Of a stretch of 64,000 nt of DNA, positions 1 through 12,640 are shown one piece after another (the first letter of the stretch is position 1; each line of letters begins with the position of its first letter). The position numbers were made by a program, and so were the translations under genes. Under the pieces are notes generated by a model. It searched no databases. It was not told the origin of the DNA and was given only the letters and a program-made list of their open reading frames with translations. The stretch lies in the NCBI RefSeq assembly GCF_002078875.1, contig NC_034438.1, positions 15,379,791 to 15,443,790 on the forward strand, read 5' to 3'. The stretch comes from Numida meleagris. Lineage: Eukaryota; Chordata; Aves; Galliformes; Numididae.

Positions 1-43
1 TCCATGGAAATAAATAAGAGGCATTAGTTTCGGTGCAACCTAT
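1..43 (-). mobile_element. Terminal inverted repeat end of a mariner-type element cut by the window edge
   Basis: Read on the minus strand, this segment aligns base for base, with scattered mismatches, to the end of the mariner-like element at 2125-2165. Both have a GCxCC(G)AAA(C/G)TAAT core, a following CTCxTATTTATT stretch and then CCATGGA. It is therefore probably the terminal repeat plus subterminal region of a third copy whose body lies outside the window. Orientation of the body is inferred from this end only. A chance match over 40 bp is unlikely, but the homology is imperfect. Confidence 0.5.
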
Positions 44-2124
44 GCATATGAGGCCCAAGACAATTCCTCTTCACGGAGTGTAGCCTAGGCAAGCCAAAAG
101 GTTGGACATCCAGGTCTAGCACCGAGCTTTCAATAGTAGCTTCATTTTAAGAAACAGGTTAGTCTGAGCTCAATCAGGCTGTCACTTCTAGTCATTTGGT
201 AATATATCTTACTGAGAACATAGCAGCAGAATTCCCAGAGTTGTGTAGCATACATATCTCCTGCATGTGAATCTATGTGCAGTCTGCAGCTGCAACTTGT
301 GCTAACTGATGCTAACCTGGAACAGCCATAATATGTAAATGGCAAAGAACCACCTGCCAGAAAGTTTCCTCATTTCTCTACTTTTGAGTGTATTCTCTGA
401 CCTTTCCTATTGTCATTGTAGCCGGAATACATTGACTTGCAGGACATGACCAAGTTATCTGGGTAGCTTCAAAAGAGGAAGTTGCAGGAGAAGAGGCATG
501 AATTTGAGGAAGATGGGAAAGGATAAGGTTCTGAACCCATCCTTTGGAAGTAATTTTTTAAGTTAGAGGTGATTTTTTCTCTATATAGTTTTCTGATATA
601 TTATATTTGTATCTGCAATAGCTATAATTCTGATTTTTTCCCTTCAGACTGAGGGTAACTATTACATTTCTTCCTAGAGTATTAATAGCTGTGGTCTCCT
701 GTTCTGGAGCTAGTAAGATTTCACCTCTACTTCATCCCTCACCCCAATTTTATTTACATCAGAGATACAACTATTTTATTGAGAATTTATGAAACTGTTA
801 TAGTTGCTATGCAACTGCTTAATGTCATGTGTAAGTAACTGAGTAGTTCCTGTGCAAGCAATTGGCCAAACTGAGAGCTCCAGAGTATTCTTGCCTCTTC
901 AGATTAAGTTTGTTAATCCTTGCTTTATGCGGTTCTGAGTGACTCAAACACCAGAAGCTCTTATTTATAAGGAGCCTTGTCAAAAAGCACACTGTAGGTG
1001 TAATTGTGGTTACAATTGTAATTTGTAATGAAGCAGTTTCCATGAATATCAGAAGAAATCTTTTGGCAATGGAAAGCTGTGGCAGGCTGCAAATGAATCT
1101 TACTAAGGTTTACAATAAAATCAGTTTCTTGGATCATTTAAAGTTTGATGGAAACTGATGGTAGGAAGTGAATGACCAATACAAACTTTCAGTTCCATGT
1201 GGAAATAAATGCTTTATTTTCACCAATATTAACTCAAAATCAAAGAAACTAAAATGAGAGCTGAGAGGGGCAAAATAGAGAAGCAACATCATTTTATTTT
1301 TTTTTCAGAATACTGACTTTTTAAGGATCTTCAGAAGCACAATTCATTCTGATCATATTTTTATCTGCTTGTGGAAGATACATGACAAAGTAGTTCAGTG
1401 CCATCTAAAAACAGTTTTAAAAGTAAATGAAGAAGCTAGCACTTTTCCTTTCTCTTCCCGTTCTTCTTATATTAGGTACACCACTCTGTACTGATACACA
1501 CTGAACAAAGTTTGAGCTCATGGAGGTGTGACAAAGCCCTAAATGAACAGTTTTGTCTTTTGTACCGCACCCACAACACTAAGAGGATGAGGCATGGATT
1601 GAAGATCTGATTCAGGTGTTAAAAAATTCCATACTTCTAAAGACCAAGCTAACTCTCCCCAAAGACAAAGAATTTGGCCTACACTTAATCACCAAAACAT
1701 TCTTTCTGTTTGCCACTAGCAAGATTCAAGGTTGTAAAGAAAAGGTTGGGGATTTTCTGATTTTCCCACAGAAAGCCTGTCTGTCTGAGATTTGGAGATT
1801 GTACATGGTATAGAATTGTAGAGCATTATATTAGACTGTGAAGTGTTGTGTAATTTCTTAAGAATTGCTAAAACCCCAGCCCCACCCCTTCTACCCCTCA
1901 AAGCTGCAAAGTTCTTGTAGGGCTTGACTGTTCTTTTTCTGGTTTTAAACAGTAAATGTGTAGCCTTATCTTCTTTCAGCTAACCTCTGAGTTCTCAGTT
2001 GAACGTGATATTTACTTAAACTATTTTCTATTTCTATCCCTTGTCAGTGTTCTGACGCTGTTAATTCTTTGTCATGATGTATTAGACTAAGATTTTCTCT
2101 AATGTGCAGATGAAAATGATGTAT
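44..2124. other. Non-coding stretch, nothing recognised
   Basis: AT-rich sequence with only short open frames (under about 75 codons), none of which resembles a known protein. A T-run followed by CAG near 1290-1310 resembles a splice acceptor, but no convincing exon follows it. I see no repeat family signature here. Confidence 0.6.
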
Positions 2125-2822
2125 GTAGATTGCTCCAAAAGTAATATCTCCTATTTATTACCATGGAAACTACAGCTGTTACAAACAGCACAATAACACT
2201 GATAGACCAAATTCTCAGCTACGAAACACTCTTTTTCAGTGTAGTCACCACTCCACGCTGTTTGACTCCAGCTCACAGTGGTGTCACCATGTCTCTTCTC
2301 CAGTAATAATGCAACCCAGGAAACTGTCACCTTCAGCCTCTTATTGGTTCAGTAGATCCCAACAAACTTGCACACAGTGTTCTTTCTATTCCTGTGAGCG
2401 TTCATGAGACCCACCTGGCACAAACTTTGCGATATTCCAGTGTTGTCACCATCATTTCCAACACAGTGAAGCCAATACTCAGCTCTGCACACGATTCCCT
2501 GGTCATAACCTTCCTATTTGCGTGGATGAGCTGACCAAGACACTCTTCATTTTGTGGTGTGACAGCTGTGCATGGCTGACAAGAATTCAGCAAGCACTGA
2601 TGAATGTTATTGGGTGCCATTTCTTCCACAGGGCAGAATTCAGTGCCACACCTTTGCTTCATACACTTCCATGTCAGTTGTCATTGTGTCAGACTGCCGC
2701 TCTGCTACCATCTGTCGCATGGCAATAAAATATAATGGAATATTGGTGGAAAGGTTCAACCTCTACTGCCATAACACCAGCATCCACCTCTGATATCATG
2801 GGCCAACATAAGAAAACAAAAT
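2125..2822 (-). mobile_element. Mariner-type DNA transposon, internally deleted copy A
   Basis: The left end carries the terminal repeat core TGCTCCAAAAGTAAT. The interior is nearly identical, in reverse complement, to the element at 16277-17061. The element's transposase strand is minus. The right end stops about 30 bp short of the terminal repeat seen in copy B: homology is clear up to the block ending near 2821 and is then lost, so this end is truncated or decayed. Relative to copy B it lacks an 84-bp block inside the transposase N-terminus. It keeps about 100 bp of subterminal sequence next to its left end (about 2140-2245) that copy B lacks. It is non-autonomous, with no complete transposase. 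The family resembles the galliform mariner known as Galluhop; that name is from memory and unverified. Confidence 0.8.
2402..2662 (-). pseudogene. Mariner transposase N-terminal remnant (copy A)
   Basis: An 86-codon frame starting MKQRCGTEFC and ending CARWVS before a stop. It matches the DNA-binding N-terminal part of mariner transposases, which run to about 340 residues. Compared with copy B it lacks 28 residues in frame, including the second half of the first helix-turn-helix. Beyond the stop, a shifted frame continues into the segment that should hold the first catalytic aspartate (ITGDE in the family). Here, as in copy B, it reads ITGEETW followed by a stop. The C-terminal two thirds of the catalytic domain is missing. 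It cannot encode an active enzyme; whether it is transcribed is unknown. Confidence 0.72.
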
Positions 2823-5800
2823 ATGAGCACACTTCATATTTTAATTATAAAAGCATATACCCTACTTTCTCTGTGCTTGGGGATCTACCAGATGTGGGTT
2901 GTTACTTCTCTCACTTTCATACTGCACAGTTCCATTGCTTTGACTTCAACTTGTTTGTCATAAATCAAAATTTGACCTGAAAGTATCTGTTATCTGTCTG
3001 AGTCTGATTCAGTCATATCTGTAAGACTACAGTGTTACACAAACATCCAGGGAGACTTTTATTTCATTAAGCAAACTAGAAGTTGGATTACCTCAAAAGC
3101 AGAATTTTTCTGCCACTGTTTGGAGCAGGCATCAATCACGCTTCAGCTCCATGCAGCAGCAATTGCATAATAAATCCTTTATCTTCAGAGTCCGATAACA
3201 GGTAGGGAAACAAGAAAGTTACTAAAAAAGAGCAGTCACACACTGACTTGACCAGTTACCCTTACACTTCATACATCTTCAGCAATCTATCTTCTTCTGT
3301 GTGGGCAATGAGACCCAATATAAGCTATAGATATTAATTAATGTGGTAGAGCACTGAGTTGCCGTTATTGTTTTTCCACTATGAATAATCAGTTATAAAC
3401 CTGATCTTAAGCTATACTCACTGGAAATGGGACCCACTGAATGTTCCTTAGGAAGAGATGGAAAAACACAAGCAGGTGTGCTGCTCTGAAGTCCATTTGA
3501 GAATTGAAAATAATACTTAATGTCATTTCTTTTTGGAAAAGCAGAGTACATTTCTGTGCCTACATTTATGTATGCTGAAGATTCAGTAACAAGATCATTT
3601 CACTTCAATAGACATTTTTTTACTTTGAAAAGAAAAATCCTGTTCTACAGTGCTATGTATAAAAGAAATAGTAAATTATGAAAGATCTGTTGTAAAGATC
3701 CAGAATATTCTCAGAGGAAAACTACATTTACCTCAATTAAGGCAACAGTTACTAAATTATTTTTATAGGAGACAATGAGAGCTTTTCTACCATAAAATGA
3801 TGTGCTCTTTATCATATAGGGTATGTTAAAGGATAAAAAGTCTGTTTGTTGCTTGAGCTACAGCAGTTTATCAGGCAGGTACAAATGCAGATATAAGGAA
3901 GCATTTCTTCAGCCAACATAAAATTAATAACTACGTGCACTCACTGTCACATGGTGCTAATGGATACCAAGATGTAAATTGACTCCAGAAGGAATAAGAT
4001 CAGTTAATGCAGACAAATCTTGGCCCCTACAAGGATCTACTAGAAATGCGTTACTCTGTATGTATCTTGTTTTTTTTTTTTTTTTTTTTTCATGAAAGAG
4101 ACAGAATAGAAGGATCTCATATGACCTGTTACTGTGATTCTCGACATGGTCAATCTTTTCTCGCTGCATGGTACAGAAGTTCAGCTTACTAAGTTCACTG
4201 TCAGGACGATTGAGTGATTGGTATTTATAGACTCTTGTATCTGTATTAAAATAAAGTTTTCACTCATATGTACAGAAGTGATGATACTTGACATAATCCT
4301 CTTGGACTTCAGGGGAGGTGGAGGTTCTTGACTTTTCTTGGAAGTTCTCCTTAAAAGATTTTTTACAGCCCACATAGTTCCTGATTATTTGTTACTAATA
4401 AGTTATACAAGTGTTAGTAGGGATTAAACATTCAGTTTGAAATTAAATTTTAATATTTCAATGCAGTAAAACATGTCTAAGCTCTTTCAAATAGATAATA
4501 ATGCCAAAATATTATAAACAGTAACCTGAATGTTCATTCAGATGATTCCTTAAGTACATACTAAAAATGTATAACATTCATTTAATCGTCCCTGGATTTT
4601 TAGTTTGAACTCTCCAAATAAAAAGTAATACTAAAATTTGCTCTGACCTTCCCTTCCCCAAGAATGTAAATAACTTTCAAAAAATCTATTCTATTTCTAG
4701 CAGTCCATAAGAAACAGGAGGCAGTGTTATTTTGTTGAATTATCTCTTTGATTTTGATTTCCAATCAAATGATAATAATGAATCAAGTGATAATAAAAAC
4801 ACTTCTTCTATAGTCAGTAACGTTTCATTCATGTCACATAATATATTAACAGTTCTATGCACTGCTTTTAAACTACAAAGCTTTGCCTACCTTCTATGTA
4901 TTTTTCAAGTCCTACATTGTATATAATTTATTAATGACTCTGCTCTTTGTATGCACAGAATGTTCCCTCAGTGAAGGTCATTCCTAAGGAAACCATATTT
5001 CAAATACCCTGATAAGGGCAACGCCTCCTCCTTATCATTCAGGATTTTGTCCAAATGTATGAACTTAGGTATGAACTGAATTGGTATAAGCTGATACGAC
5101 TGCAACTAGAAGAGTTTGGATGGATTTCGTCACCAAAATAAATTAACTTGATTCCTCTAAGACAAGTAAATGACTAGATCAGAAGCAATTCAGTGAAGAA
5201 TGAATCCCAGGATCTGTCTCTTCACTGTCATGTTATGCATAATACTACATTTAGTCAGGAATTTTTCCACAACAACTACAACAAGTGCACTTATGCACTG
5301 TAGCAATAAAACACTAGGGTAAGAGACAATTTCAAATGAAACCACTGGAGACAAAAGAAAATATATTGAATTATGATGTTTAAAACTCAACTAGTGAAAT
5401 CTTTACAAGAGGCCACCGTAACTATGAACCATCCCAGAATCTTTGCAGATATGCGGCATTTTTTCCTCACCTCTAAGTTTTTTCATAATTGATGTTGTGG
5501 TCTCACTCTACATAGGGAGGCTGAGTAGAGGAGCAATAGCTTCCTTTCTGATGTTGAGAAAATGAGAGAAGGTTGCAAGCTTAGAGACAGGAACAGAATT
5601 CCTTCGGTCACCTGCTCCCATACCAGCTCCTTATCAAAATTTCTCTAAGTAACCTGGCTCAGTATACTCTCTATGACTTTGTAACTGCTGGTCAACTTTC
5701 TTAAATAAGTATTTCTTTTATAGCAAGATTAAGCAGTAGAGGAAAGGGATTATGAAATACATTCAACAGCCTGCATGTTCGACATTTTACCTAATAAAAT

Positions 5801-6255
5801 GTCTTTTCAGCAATTTCCTCGATTGTTCCCAAGGCATATTATTTCTTAATATGATTCCCTCAGACTGTTCCTTATTGTCCTGAAAAAGGAGATTCTCTTT
5901 TTTGTTTCTCTAGGATTCTAAGTCTCTGGAATTGTTTTATAGATATCTGAAGAAAACATAACATCCCCCAAACTAATAATTTCAATATTGTCATTAGGTT
6001 TTTGTCACATAATGGCTCATCTATGATACTAGTTCCTTTACTGATCTTCTGAGAATTCTTAGTTTAATAAGAACTTCTAAGCCAATATGACAGCAAAGCA
6101 TTCTACTGACCTGACTGAAATATAGTTTTGATAAATTATTCCAGGCTTGCTACATTTGAATTCAATTACAGTATGAAAATAAATCTACAGACTAATATCT
6201 ACCCCCTACTGTGAAGTTACAGTGAGTAACAGAAGCCACCCAAGTACATTTTCAT
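2823..6255. other. Non-coding stretch with one poly-T tract
   Basis: AT-rich DNA without recognisable genes or repeat families. It contains a 21-base T run at 4070-4090. Short frames over 60 codons occur on both strands, but none has a recognisable domain. Confidence 0.6.
4070..4090. repeat. Poly-T tract, 21 bases
   Basis: An uninterrupted run of T (poly-A on the other strand). No retroposon body was recognised on either side, so it is annotated only as a homopolymer tract. Confidence 0.9.
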
Positions 6256-7925
6256 TGAATCATAGAATCATAGACTCACAGAATTATAGAATGGCCTGGG
6301 TTGAAAAGGACCATAATGATCATCTAGTTTCAACCCCCCTCCTGTGGGCAGGTTCACCAACCACTAGGCCAGACTGCTCAGAGCCACATCCAGCCTGGCC
6401 TTGAATGCCTCCAGGATGGAGCATCCACAACCTCTCTGGGCAACCTGTTCCAGTGCGTCAGCATACCACCATAAACCTCCCCTGTCTTAGTTTAAAACCA
6501 TTTCCCCTTATTCTATCACTATCCACCCATGTAATCAGTTGTACCCTCCCCTGTTTATACACTCTCTTCAAGTACTGGAAGGCCACAATGAGGTGTCCCC
6601 GGAGCCTTCACTTTTCCAAGCTAAATAAGCCCAGTTCCCTCAGTCTTTCTTCACAGGGGAGATGCTCCATCTCTCTGATCATCTTAGTGACCCTTCTCTG
6701 GACCCATTCCAAGAGCTCTGCCTCTTTGTTGTGTTGGGAGCCCCAGGCCTGGATGCAGTACTCCAGATGGGGCCTCACAAGAGCTGAGTAGAGGGGGACA
6801 ATCACCTCCCTCTCCCTGCTGGCCACCCCTTTTTTAATGCAGCCCAGAACATAGTTGGCCTTCTGGGCCACAAGCGCACACTGCTGGCTCATGTCCAGCT
6901 TCTCATCCACCAGGACCCCCAAGTCCTTCTCCGCAGGGCTACTATTCTCAAGGAGATCTTCCCCCAGTCTGTATAAATACCTGGGATTGCCCCGGCCCAA
7001 GTGCAGCACCTTGCATTTGGCCTTGTTGAACCTCATTAGGTTCTTGTGGGCCCACTTGTCCAGCCTGTCCAGGTCCCTCTGGATGGCTTCCCTTCCCTCC
7101 TACTTTATAGACTGCACTGCTCATTTTGGTGTCATCTGCAAACTTGCTGAGGGTGCACTTGATGCCATTGTCTATGTCATTGATAAAGATGTTGAAGAGC
7201 ACCAGTCCCAAGACCGACCCTGAAGGACACCACTTGTGACTGGCCTCCACCCAGACATAGAAATGTTAATCACAACCCTTTGACTGCAACCAGCCAACCA
7301 GTTCTTAATCCATCGAACAGTCTATCTTTCAAATCCATACCTCTCCAATTTAGAGAGAAGGTTGTGGTGAGAGACCGTGTCAAAGGCTTTGCAGAAGTCC
7401 AAGTAGATGACATCCACCACCCTTCCCCTGTCCACTGATGACGTCACTCCATCATAGAAGGCCACCAGATTGGTCAGGCAAGATCCGCCCTTGGTGAAGC
7501 CATGCTGGCTGTCTCAGATCACCTGTTCATCTTGTATGTGCCTTAACATGATAACCAGGAGGATCTACTGCATGATTTTCCCAGGCACAGAGGTGAGGCT
7601 CACCAGTCTGTAGTTCCTCAGATCATCCTTTCTCCCTCTCTGAAAAATGGGAGTAATGTTTCCCTTTTTCCAGTCTTTCCAGTCTGGGGACTTCACCAGA
7701 CAGTCATGATTTTTCAAATATGATGGAAAGTGGCTTGGCAACCACATCAGCCTTCTCTCTCAGAACCCTGGAATGGATGTCATCTGGCCCATGGATTTCC
7801 ATACATTCAGTTTCACGAGGAGGTCTCTGACTTGTTCCACTGTTACAGTGGGATGGAATCTGCTCCTTTCACCCACAGCTAGAGCTTCAGGGTCCTGGCA
7901 GACATATTGGAGGACAGCACTCAAG
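6256..7925 (-). mobile_element. CR1 LINE, 5'-truncated, about 1.67 kb
   Basis: The plus strand opens with repeated ATAGAATC-like units and then a block beginning TAGAATGGCCTGGG, the reverse complement of a CR1 3' end with its octamer tail. Reading in the sense direction from about 7925 down, the frames encode parts of CR1 ORF2. First comes the segment before the reverse transcriptase ([16 protein letters not shown]), then fingers ([16 protein letters not shown]), then the catalytic FADD motif, then the C-terminal thumb. It is 5'-truncated inside ORF2, as most CR1 copies are. The 3' end is of the same subfamily as the inserted copy at 39121-39542. Confidence 0.93.
6608..7900 (-). pseudogene. 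CR1 ORF2 reverse transcriptase remnant
   Basis: Three overlapping frames give the reverse transcriptase and C-terminal region in order. Residues resembling LTSVPGKIM lie near 7570-7620, followed toward lower coordinates by a gap of missing or frameshifted palm. Next is [19 protein letters not shown] with [12 protein letters not shown] (7100-7215), and finally a 142-codon frame (6608-7036) ending GLFSLEK. The [FY]-A-D-D catalytic box is intact. The upstream PQGS box is broken by a one-base frame change (read as PSGS in one frame, GVLQG in another). In life this protein would nick DNA and reverse-transcribe CR1 RNA. Here multiple stops and frameshifts make it a dead copy. Confidence 0.88.
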
Positions 7926-8514
7926 ACAAAGTATGAATTTGTCTCAAAATATGAACAAATGACAGAAATGCTGTCTCCTTAAATTCATCTCTTCTACATT
8001 GCTCAACATTTTAGTTATTGAGTCCTGTTAAGTACCTTCATGAATCTGGAGCTTATGCTTTTTTTAATTCTCTGCTGAGAAGAATAGTACTGTGCCATCC
8101 CAACCAAAAAAGTATTGGGCAGTAATATTTTTGGATGAAATTACTCATTTCTTAAAAAAAACTGTGGAAAATGACAGGATCTAACATTAAAAATTGCTTT
8201 CAATTAGAAGTAAGAGCAAAGTATTTGTGATTTTATTTTTGTTCAATCTAACAAGGCATTGATGATTTTTATACCTTATGATATTACTGAGATTTGAGGT
8301 TATTCAGAATTTTCCCAAAAGAGCTTGAGAATATGTCTGTGCCTGTCTATACACACAATACACAATAATTCCAGCCATGCACAAACAAGCCCCGAGTGAA
8401 TAAAAAAGTATAAAGAATAGCTAAAGGTATATCACAGGGATCACACACTTTATTAATCACTAGTATTTATGACTCTAAGTCAGTATTGCAAATTTTTATT
8501 CACTTGCCCTATGC

Positions 8515-8535
8515 TTTTTTTTTTTTTTTTTTTTT
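8515..8535. repeat. Poly-T tract, 21 bases
   Basis: Uninterrupted T run with no associated retroposon sequence recognised. Confidence 0.9.
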
Positions 8536-9451
8536 GACAAGGTTATAAAACACCACTAGATTTTTTTATTAGCGTTAATCATAACGTTAAAGGGCAGTCA
8601 GGTATGGTAAATTTTAGTGACAGCTGTGTGAAGCTGGGTTAAGATGAGTACTATTCAATCATTATTTGTGAAATTATTTTCTGAATGATTTTTCTCTGCC
8701 TTCTCCTGAATACATTATTGTGAATATATCTCTTTGTTCCTCTAGTGAGATGATCAGTTAATTTTTCTCTTATGCATTTTCAGTACTATTTTTCTTATCA
8801 AGCAAATGGATTATTCAGTACTAATTTTTCTGCTGTTACTGACTGTTTTTGGTAATCTTGTATGAAACTCAGAACCTTAATTCATCATACGTTACAGAGA
8901 AAGTGTATGATACTTTCTCCATATATTACTGGAGAAGCAGTTTCAGATAGATTCCCCTGATTTCTCTCCTAGGTAGGCTGTTTTGATAGAATATACAACT
9001 TTCAGATGGGTAAAGCATAGTGAGAAATGAAGCTTGTCTCTAGAGGCTCCTAGAAATTATTGAGACAGCATTATCTGAGACAATTTTTTTCTTGCTTTTA
9101 ACTTTTTTAAGTATACGTTCCAAGTATGTCTTGGGTATAGCTTACTCAAATAACCCACTGATGTATTTTTGCTCCTGGCTTTGGATTCCTTTCTCCTTTT
9201 CCTAAGCCATAGCACTAATATAGGATGTAGAGGCAGTCAGTTCTCAAAAGACTAGTGAAATCAGTTGATTGAATAACTACAGGTGGCTTTCTAAGAAAAA
9301 GAAAAAAAGAAAGCAATGGGAATCATTTCTGTAGTTTACAATATCTTCCCTTTCCCCTTTCCCTTCCCCTTTTTATTCCAATGGCATGGTCATACCTGGC
9401 CATGAGTGAGACGGAAGAATACACTCTCTCTGAGTCTGAGGATACAACCAA

Positions 9452-9499
9452 AGCTCTGCACTTAGGGTGATAGGTAGCTCTGCACTTAGGGTGGTAGGT
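9452..9499. repeat. 24-bp tandem duplication, two units
   Basis: Two adjacent 24-bp units beginning AGCTCTGCACTTAGGGTG differ at one position (GATAGGT versus GGTAGGT). A partial third AGCT follows. Nothing suggests coding; it looks like a simple slippage or short tandem duplication. Confidence 0.9.
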
Positions 9500-10750
9500 A
9501 GCTGTACTGTACCGTCCATGTCACATCAGTGTTGCTAATGCAGTCACCTAACAAGGATGGTGTTGTGAGACCCTCTGTATGTGCTGGTGTGTCAGATCAG
9601 ATAGCTGATCTTAGGCAAAAAATAGATTGGACAGAAATGTTCTAGTCACTAGTTTGTCTTTCTATTGATATTTTTCCCTTCTTTTCTATGTGAATGTACC
9701 TTACCATGGAAAATTGCTGGCGGGGACTGATATCTTTGAACTTACAAGCTTGCACAGACATGGATAAAATTTGCTGAAAAATCTATCTGATCTAGCCAAA
9801 ATGAAATCATGTTAAAGTCTCCCATACTTGTATTAAAAAAAAAAAAGTCTTCTTTCTTGTATTTTAAATATTCATTACTGTTTTATTGTACTTCAAACTT
9901 ATATAAAAACAGAAACATAAGGATAAGAAGGAAAAAAGTCCTCTAAGACAAAAAAGTGACCTCTAAAGCTACAAGAGTTAAAATAGAAGGGCATAAAATC
10001 ACCCTGAACAGAGCCTAACACTGCAGATGCTGTAGTGATGAAAGTGAGACAAATATTTCAAATACAGAGGAATCGTAAGTTCTTTGAGAAGAGAATCTCA
10101 CCTGCCAGAATCTCACCTTCAGTTTTCAGTGTTTCTTGCTGTAAATTTGCTGTATTTTGTAAAAATTTCAAGAAGATGAAAACAGATACAGTAGGGAGGG
10201 AAGTTTACTTCTGAATAAAGTGCAGTAGATCATACTTCTTTTTAAATCTCCTCCACAAAATAGTAGCTGTTACAAAATGAGGTGCTCACTGTTAGTCTCT
10301 GCTTGGATTTTTCACATCTGCTCCATGTGACAAAGGTGCTTTGCCCTTCGTTACACCTGAGTATCCCCACTGAAATCACTGTGACAGTCACATGTGTGTA
10401 ATTGAGAGTAGAATTTGGCCCCTTGTGTTGAAGTTACTCCTTTGAAAGCTGTTCCACCTCCTTTGGCTTAATTCTGTCCCATTAGAGGAATGTAATCCCT
10501 CTCTTTTATAAGTGTAATGTGATGCGAGTTGCAGCCTGATAACTGAAGGGGGGGAACCCAGAGGCTGTGTAGCTTAAATTCAAAGCCTTATTATATGTCT
10601 CTCCTGTGGAAATTACATGAACAGTTGAGTCAGATAAAGACCACATTCTCATTTTTCTTTCACATATCCCTTTCAGGCTCTTGCAAATTCAGCAGAAGGA
10701 ATGAGCATCTATACGTCACACACTTCTTCTTTCTCAAGTACTTAAAATGC

Positions 10751-10768
10751 TTTTTTTTTTTTTTTTTT
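10751..10768. repeat. Poly-T tract, 18 bases
   Basis: An uninterrupted T run about 100 bp upstream of the old CR1 fragment. It is not obviously part of that fragment. Confidence 0.85.
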
Positions 10769-10867
10769 AATTTTAGAATGTAAGAGTAATTTTATGTAAA
10801 AAATATCATCTTCAAAGGTGGAGCAAGTATTCTAAAGGAAAAGTAAAACTGAATCATTCAAAAGCCA

Positions 10868-11900
10868 TTAAAAAGTGGGAAGAGATCTCCTGAGAACATT
10901 TAGTCCAAATTTCTGTGAAAAGTATAGCTTTAAATTTGGTTTTCCAGGGCCCTATTAAGATAAGTCTTCAATACTTCCAGGAATGGAACTTGCACAACTT
11001 CTTTGGGCAGCCTACTCTAATGTTTAATTTTTCCCTCAATTAAGAATATTTTTCTTATATGCAGATAGAATTTATCCAAATTCAATTTGTTCTCGTATCT
11101 TGTCATGTCAACACGAATTGTTGTGAAGATGGTATCTCCATCTTTTTTATAATCACTTTTGTTATTGTACTTTCGTTAGGTTCTCTTGAACCTTCTGTCC
11201 TCTAGGTTTAACAAACTCAGTTAGATCAACATTTCTTCAAATGTCATATTCTCCAGTTCTGTAATGATCTTGGTGGACTTTCATTAACAGGCAGTGCTCA
11301 GCCTTGAAGGCTTCTCATGATTATTCCATCCCAGTGCATGATTTAGCATTGATCTTTGTTAAATCTCAAGCAATCCTTGATGGAAGATTGGGCTAGCTAG
11401 CTGAGATCTCTCTGGGTGGCAGCTTTTCCTGGAGCATATTTTCATTTCCTTCTATTGTTATCTGCAGATTTGGTGAGTTTGCCTTCTACCATGTCATCCA
11501 GATTGTATATGAAGATATTTAATAGTGTTGAATCCAATAACGATCCCTGCTGAACTCCATTCATGACCAGCTGTCATTAACACTAACTGAAGTTCACCAC
11601 CACACTCTGAGCTCATAAATTTAGCTAGCTTTCCATCCGTCTTACGTCTGTCCTGTCCAGTCCATCTCTTATTATCTTATGAATAAAGCAGTTCTAAGCC
11701 ATTGTGTCAAATGTCTTGCTAAAATCAAGAGAGAAGATGTCAATAGTTCTCTCTTGTCCACAGAGCAAGTTTGATCTAGAAGAAAATCAGGTTGGTCAAG
11801 CATTGTTTACTCTTGGTAAATATTTGTTGACTTTTCTTGATCTCATTCTTGGCCTATTTATGCTCAAAATAATTGGGATAAGGATTCAGTGATCTATTAC
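10868..11900 (-). mobile_element. Old, highly diverged CR1-like LINE fragment
   Basis: The plus strand follows the usual order of an antisense CR1. First is a 3' region with CAATACTTCCAGGAATGGAACTTGCACAACTTC split by divergence, then a CTGGGCAGCCT-like block (here TTTGGGCAGCCTACTC). Next is a segment whose minus-strand translation resembles the reverse transcriptase palm (TIFLIDFSKTFDTMA-like after frame correction) and a downstream LFNIFI-like stretch. Stops, indels and base changes are dense, so this is an ancient copy, probably of an older subfamily than the others here. The exact ends are uncertain by tens of bases. Confidence 0.75.
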
Positions 11901-12526
11901 CTGTACTACATTTCTAGTCCTTATTTCTGTTTTCGAAAAATCTGAATCATGTAGATTGTGTTGACCATATCAAGCATGACATCAGATTTCGATTCAGTTG
12001 AGATACCTAACTGGCTGTTTGTTGGAGAAAATGAATTCACTTTTTCAGCCTTACTTTAACACTACTGGGGGAAAAAAAAGACAAAATGAATATATAAACT
12101 CTTGTATTTGATTTTTATATAATTTAGATCCTTTCATCATTACAATACTGAAGGACAACCAGAACTACAACAGGATGAATGAATTTGAGTTTAAACTGAT
12201 TTCTTCAGGATATGAGAACATAAGGCAATTTGCATCATGACAGGTGGGTTTCCTTATGCAGCTGCTTTTTGAAACTGAGTATTCAGTCTTTGGCATTGTC
12301 TTCTACACAGAACTGATCTTTGAAGGTAAGGCTCCAACAAAGTTATTTATCATCATCCACTGTGAAAATACAAGTGTAAGAAGAAAATTTAGTCAGGTCT
12401 CTGGCCTGAAATACACTGAAACCTAAGTAAGCAATTAATATCATCCTCTCTTTTGCCTTATCTCTTGAGGTACAAGAGGGCTCTGAAATCTTGAAAATAT
12501 GTATAAGCAAATGAGTTGAAATAGAG

Positions 12527-12640
12527 CCCCCCTGACACCCCCCCCCACTGCCAAGAAAAAAAACAAGTATTTTCTGGAAACCCCCCCCCCTTTTTTTTTT
12601 TCCTGGGGAAAAAAAATATATATATATATATATGTATGTA
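12527..12640. repeat. Poly-C / poly-T / TA low-complexity block
   Basis: In order there are a C6 run (12527-12532), a C9 run (12538-12546), an A-rich patch, a C10 run (12581-12590) directly followed by T11 (12591-12601), then A8 and a (TA)n stretch. On the minus strand the C runs are G tracts of 6, 9 and 10, enough for a potential G-quadruplex. Confidence 0.85.

Larger units (their letters stand above)
7926..10867. other. Non-coding stretch with simple repeats
   Basis: No gene or transposon family recognised. It contains a 21-base T run (8515-8535), a pyrimidine tract around 9345-9377, a 24-bp perfect-but-one tandem duplication (9452-9499) and an 18-base T run (10751-10768). Confidence 0.6.

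Noticed and set aside
1290..1312. T-run followed by CAG, resembling a splice acceptor
   Set aside because: Such matches are common in AT-rich DNA and no coding exon follows.
6405..6791. A 128-codon plus-strand frame
   Set aside because: Antisense to the CR1 3' region and ORF2 C-terminus on the minus strand.
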